From assembly GCA_016719015.1 (NCBI GenBank), contig JADKAZ010000002.1, positions 310,001-374,000 on the forward strand: a stretch of DNA of 64,000 bases. Direction: 5' to 3'. A program made the translations under genes and the position numbers. This stretch comes from Chitinophagaceae bacterium (GTDB lineage Bacteria > Bacteroidota > Bacteroidia > Chitinophagales > Chitinophagaceae). Positions within the stretch are counted from its first letter, which is position 1; the number at the start of each line of letters is the position of its first letter. Below the pieces are notes generated by a model. The model was not told where the DNA came from. It saw only the letters and a program-made list of their open reading frames with translations, and searched no databases. Shown piece by piece: positions 61,912-64,000 of this stretch.

Positions 61912-62529
61912 TTAATCGCCTGTTTGTATTCTTTTGAAGTCTGTACCACTCCAGTAAATAACAAAAGAGGCTTTTTCGAAATACTCCACATTAATACCAT
62001 CACCTTTTAGCTTTATCTTTTTCGTTTTTTCTCCATCCATGCCCTCAATAGTTGACTTTGGTATAGTGGATAAGGCCGCATCAATCATTATATCTTCATC
62101 CCAAATTTTGATATTATCTTGTCCAAGAAATATAGCAATCCTGAATTTTTTTTTAATACTATCCGTCACTACGGAGGCAATATCAGGTTTATTATCTCCG
62201 TTGAAATCACCCCTTGTTATGTAGGGATAGTTAGGGTCGACTTTTCTCTTAGGAACTATAAAATAGTCAAAAGCATCTTTCATCCATTTAGCTTCCTGGT
62301 CATTTAATATATGCCAGTCATTCCCATAAACTTTCTTGAGTGCTTCATTCAAAGGCTGTTCAAGAGGAGAATTGTAGGGCAGAGGGTCATCTTTAACTAA
62401 GGGTGTTGTCTTTGCAGTGTCAACGTTGGTTATAATTGTATCAGTTTTTGGAACATCTTCTTTTCCCTTCTTAGATTTTTGGCTGCACGACAGTAATGAT
62501 ACAGTTGCGATGAAGAGGAGAAACTTCAT
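61912..62529 (-). CDS. Lipoprotein with FG-GAP/VCBS-like calcium motif
   Basis: A 205-residue exported protein with lipobox SLLSC (Cys15). The segment GDFNGDNKPDIASVV is a typical DxDxDG-like calcium loop of FG-GAP/VCBS repeats, here present once; the rest is beta-rich with no other motif. Function unknown. The pair with the Cys-rich lipoprotein gene downstream may be one operon. Confidence 0.65.
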   Translation of the reverse strand: MKFLLFIATVSLLSCSQKSKKGKEDVPKTDTIITNVDTAKTTPLVKDDPLPYNSPLEQPLNEALKKVYGNDWHILNDQEAKWMKDAFDYFIVPKRKVDPNYPYITRGDFNGDNKPDIASVVTDSIKKKFRIAIFLGQDNIKIWDEDIMIDAALSTIPKSTIEGMDGEKTKKIKLKGDGINVEYFEKASFVIYWSGTDFKRIQTGD

Positions 62530-62588
62530 GATTATAGTTTTGGTGGAGGGAAGTTAATATTTTTTACCTCATAGTTTCTCCAATCTTA

Positions 62589-62596
62589 TACTTTTG
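62589..62596 (+). promoter_or_regulatory. -7 promoter box candidate of speA
   Basis: TACTTTTG fits TAnnTTTG, 43 nt before the ATG at 62639; no -33 box at the usual spacing. Confidence 0.4.
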
Positions 62597-62638
62597 TGCC
62601 GATATAACTATTCTTGGCCCAACCCCATTTATGCCGAA

Positions 62639-64000
62639 ATGACAAATTCTTACCATGATCTCGTAAAGCAAACATTTAATTTCCCGCAAGACGGTATTGA
62701 AGTAGATGAAGGAAACCTGTACTTCAATGGTCTGGATCTTAATGCCCTGATAGCTAAATACGGCACCCCGATGAAGCTGACTTATCTGCCTAAAATAGGC
62801 ATGCAGATAAAAAAAGCCAAGACTATGTTTGCTGCAGCTTTTAAGAAACATAAATATGAGGGTAAGTATTTTTATTGTTATTGCACCAAGAGTTCCCATT
62901 TCAGTTTTGTCGTGGAAGAAGCATTGAAAAGTGATATTCACTTAGAGACTTCTTATGCGTATGATATTGAAATTATTAAAAAGCTATACGCCAAAAAGAA
63001 AATTTCCAAGGATACGCATATAATTTGTAATGGATTTAAACAGAAGGGCTATACCCGTCGCATTGCTAACCTGTTAAATTCAGGTTTTCATAATGTGATA
63101 CCGGTACTTGATAATAAAGAGGAATTAAAGGATTATGCGACGTCTGTAAAAGTTCCTTTCAAGCTCGGTATCCGTGTAGCTGCGGAGGAAGAGCCTAATT
63201 TCCCATTTTATACATCCAGACTTGGCTTTCGGGCAAAAGATATTCTTGAATTTTATGTGGACAGGATAGAAGGCTACGAAAGCAAGTTCCAGTTGAAAAT
63301 GCTGCATATCTTCCTGAATAAAGGTATCAAGGATGATATTTATTATTGGAGCGAACTGAATAAAGTAATTAATCTTTATTGCCAGTTAAAAAAGATTTGT
63401 CCCGAACTGGACTCCATTAATATCGGTGGTGGATTTCCAATCAAGCATTCATTGGGATTTGAGTACGATTACCAATTTATGATTAACGAGATTGTCCGCA
63501 ATATTAAAACGGCGTGTAAGAAAGCAAAAGTTCCTATGCCAAATATTTATACTGAATTTGGCAGTTATACTGTAGGGGAAAGTATGGCACACATTTACAG
63601 TGTGATTGCAGAAAAAATTCAGAATGACAGGGAAACATGGTATATGATTGATTCCTCATTCATTACTACACTACCAGATACCTGGGGTATTGGTGAAAAA
63701 TTCCTGATGCTGCCAGTTAATAAATGGGACCAGGACTATCAAAGAGTTGTACTTGGTGGAATCACCTGTGACAGCCATGATTATTATGATTCGGAGGAGC
63801 ATATCAATGAAGTATTTTTGCCTAAGGTGAATGGCGACAAGGACCCGTTGTATGTTGGCTTCTTTCATACCGGTGCTTACCAGGACCAGATAAGTGGCTA
63901 TGGCGGTATCAAACATTGCCTGATACCATCGCCAAAGCATGTTATTGTAGGGCATGACAGGAATGGTAAATTGGTGGATTGGATTTATGCAAAGCAACAA
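62639..64000 (+). CDS. speA: Arginine decarboxylase (PLP-dependent, alanine racemase fold), 3' end cut
   Basis: The reading frame runs from the ATG at 62639 to the window edge, 454 codons without a stop, so only a short C-terminal piece is missing. It matches the Bacteroidota class of biosynthetic arginine decarboxylases that convert arginine to agmatine in polyamine synthesis. The PLP-binding lysine is in YCYCTKSSHF, the glycine-rich phosphate loop is in SINIGGGFP, and ITCDSHDYYDSEE holds the C-terminal active-site Cys/Asp. A short false start, ATG-CCG-AAA-TGA, ends where the real ATG begins. Agmatine-using genes are not in the window. Confidence 0.93.
   Translation, partial: MTNSYHDLVKQTFNFPQDGIEVDEGNLYFNGLDLNALIAKYGTPMKLTYLPKIGMQIKKAKTMFAAAFKKHKYEGKYFYCYCTKSSHFSFVVEEALKSDIHLETSYAYDIEIIKKLYAKKKISKDTHIICNGFKQKGYTRRIANLLNSGFHNVIPVLDNKEELKDYATSVKVPFKLGIRVAAEEEPNFPFYTSRLGFRAKDILEFYVDRIEGYESKFQLKMLHIFLNKGIKDDIYYWSELNKVINLYCQLKKICPELDSINIGGGFPIKHSLGFEYDYQFMINEIVRNIKTACKKAKVPMPNIYTEFGSYTVGESMAHIYSVIAEKIQNDRETWYMIDSSFITTLPDTWGIGEKFLMLPVNKWDQDYQRVVLGGITCDSHDYYDSEEHINEVFLPKVNGDKDPLYVGFFHTGAYQDQISGYGGIKHCLIPSPKHVIVGHDRNGKLVDWIYAKQQ

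Noticed and set aside
1..64000. CRISPR arrays, tRNA/rRNA genes, phage or IS elements, toxin-antitoxin pairs
   Set aside because: I looked for direct repeat arrays, cloverleaf-type sequences, transposase or integrase motifs and small overlapping gene pairs and saw none that hold up.

Overview
The window reads as a chromosomal segment of a Bacteroidota bacterium, most likely a member of the Chitinophagales/Chitinophagaceae. Support comes from -7 promoter boxes of the TAnnTTTG type (two or three with a TTTG/TTTC/ATTG box exactly 19 nt upstream), few Shine-Dalgarno sequences, many short secreted proteins and lipoproteins of Bacteroidota style, a SusC-like TonB receptor, and a two-domain FtcD. No tRNA, rRNA, CRISPR array, prophage or insertion sequence is visible; the segment is mostly vertical, gene-dense chromosome with AT-rich intergenic spaces and many clear intrinsic terminators.

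Layout. 1-8300: rpsO tail, pnp, prmA, plsY, a lipoprotein M48 protease, a DUF3052-like protein, a CYTH protein and, on the minus strand, dnaG. 8350-12370: a TPR histidine kinase and LuxR-type regulator followed by two secreted proteins; identical palindromes with identical spacing to a -7-like box precede both the kinase and the secreted-protein genes, so this looks like a self-contained regulon. 12675-16214: a coiled-coil protein, a divergent EF-G paralog and a membrane fatty-acid/sterol hydroxylase. 16216-19891 (minus): a four-repeat beta/gamma-crystallin-like secreted protein and a two-subunit FAD sugar dehydrogenase. 20071-25199: secreted proteins and a secreted type I pullulanase. 25195-25686: a C-free, G-tract-rich stretch running into a frame-broken gene remnant. 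25734-32210: RRM protein, small membrane protein, lipoproteins, papain-like protease, thiolase, GNAT acetyltransferase, and a possible decayed AraC regulator.

32314-44178: histidine-degradation genes hutI and ftcD-hutG flank an 8-kb block of MocA-type oxidoreductase, cation/proton antiporter, glycerate kinase, a fused GpgS-like glucosyltransferase/HAD phosphatase and a ClC chloride channel. The fusion carries everything expected for one-protein synthesis of glucosylglycerate, a compatible solute, and its neighbours suggest an osmoadaptation cassette; this is the most interesting candidate system in the window.

44179-55157: TPR protein, BON/SH3 stress-type proteins, an ABC-F ATPase, a TonB-dependent receptor, a SnoaL-like lipoprotein and two paralogous secreted proteins. 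55261-61509: thrS-infC and rpmI-rplT, split by a secreted metzincin-like metalloprotease; infC has its own terminator and rpmI-rplT its own consensus promoter and structured leader. 61584-64000: two lipoproteins and the start of a speA-type arginine decarboxylase cut by the window edge. Functional assignments come from reading motifs by eye; no database search was run.
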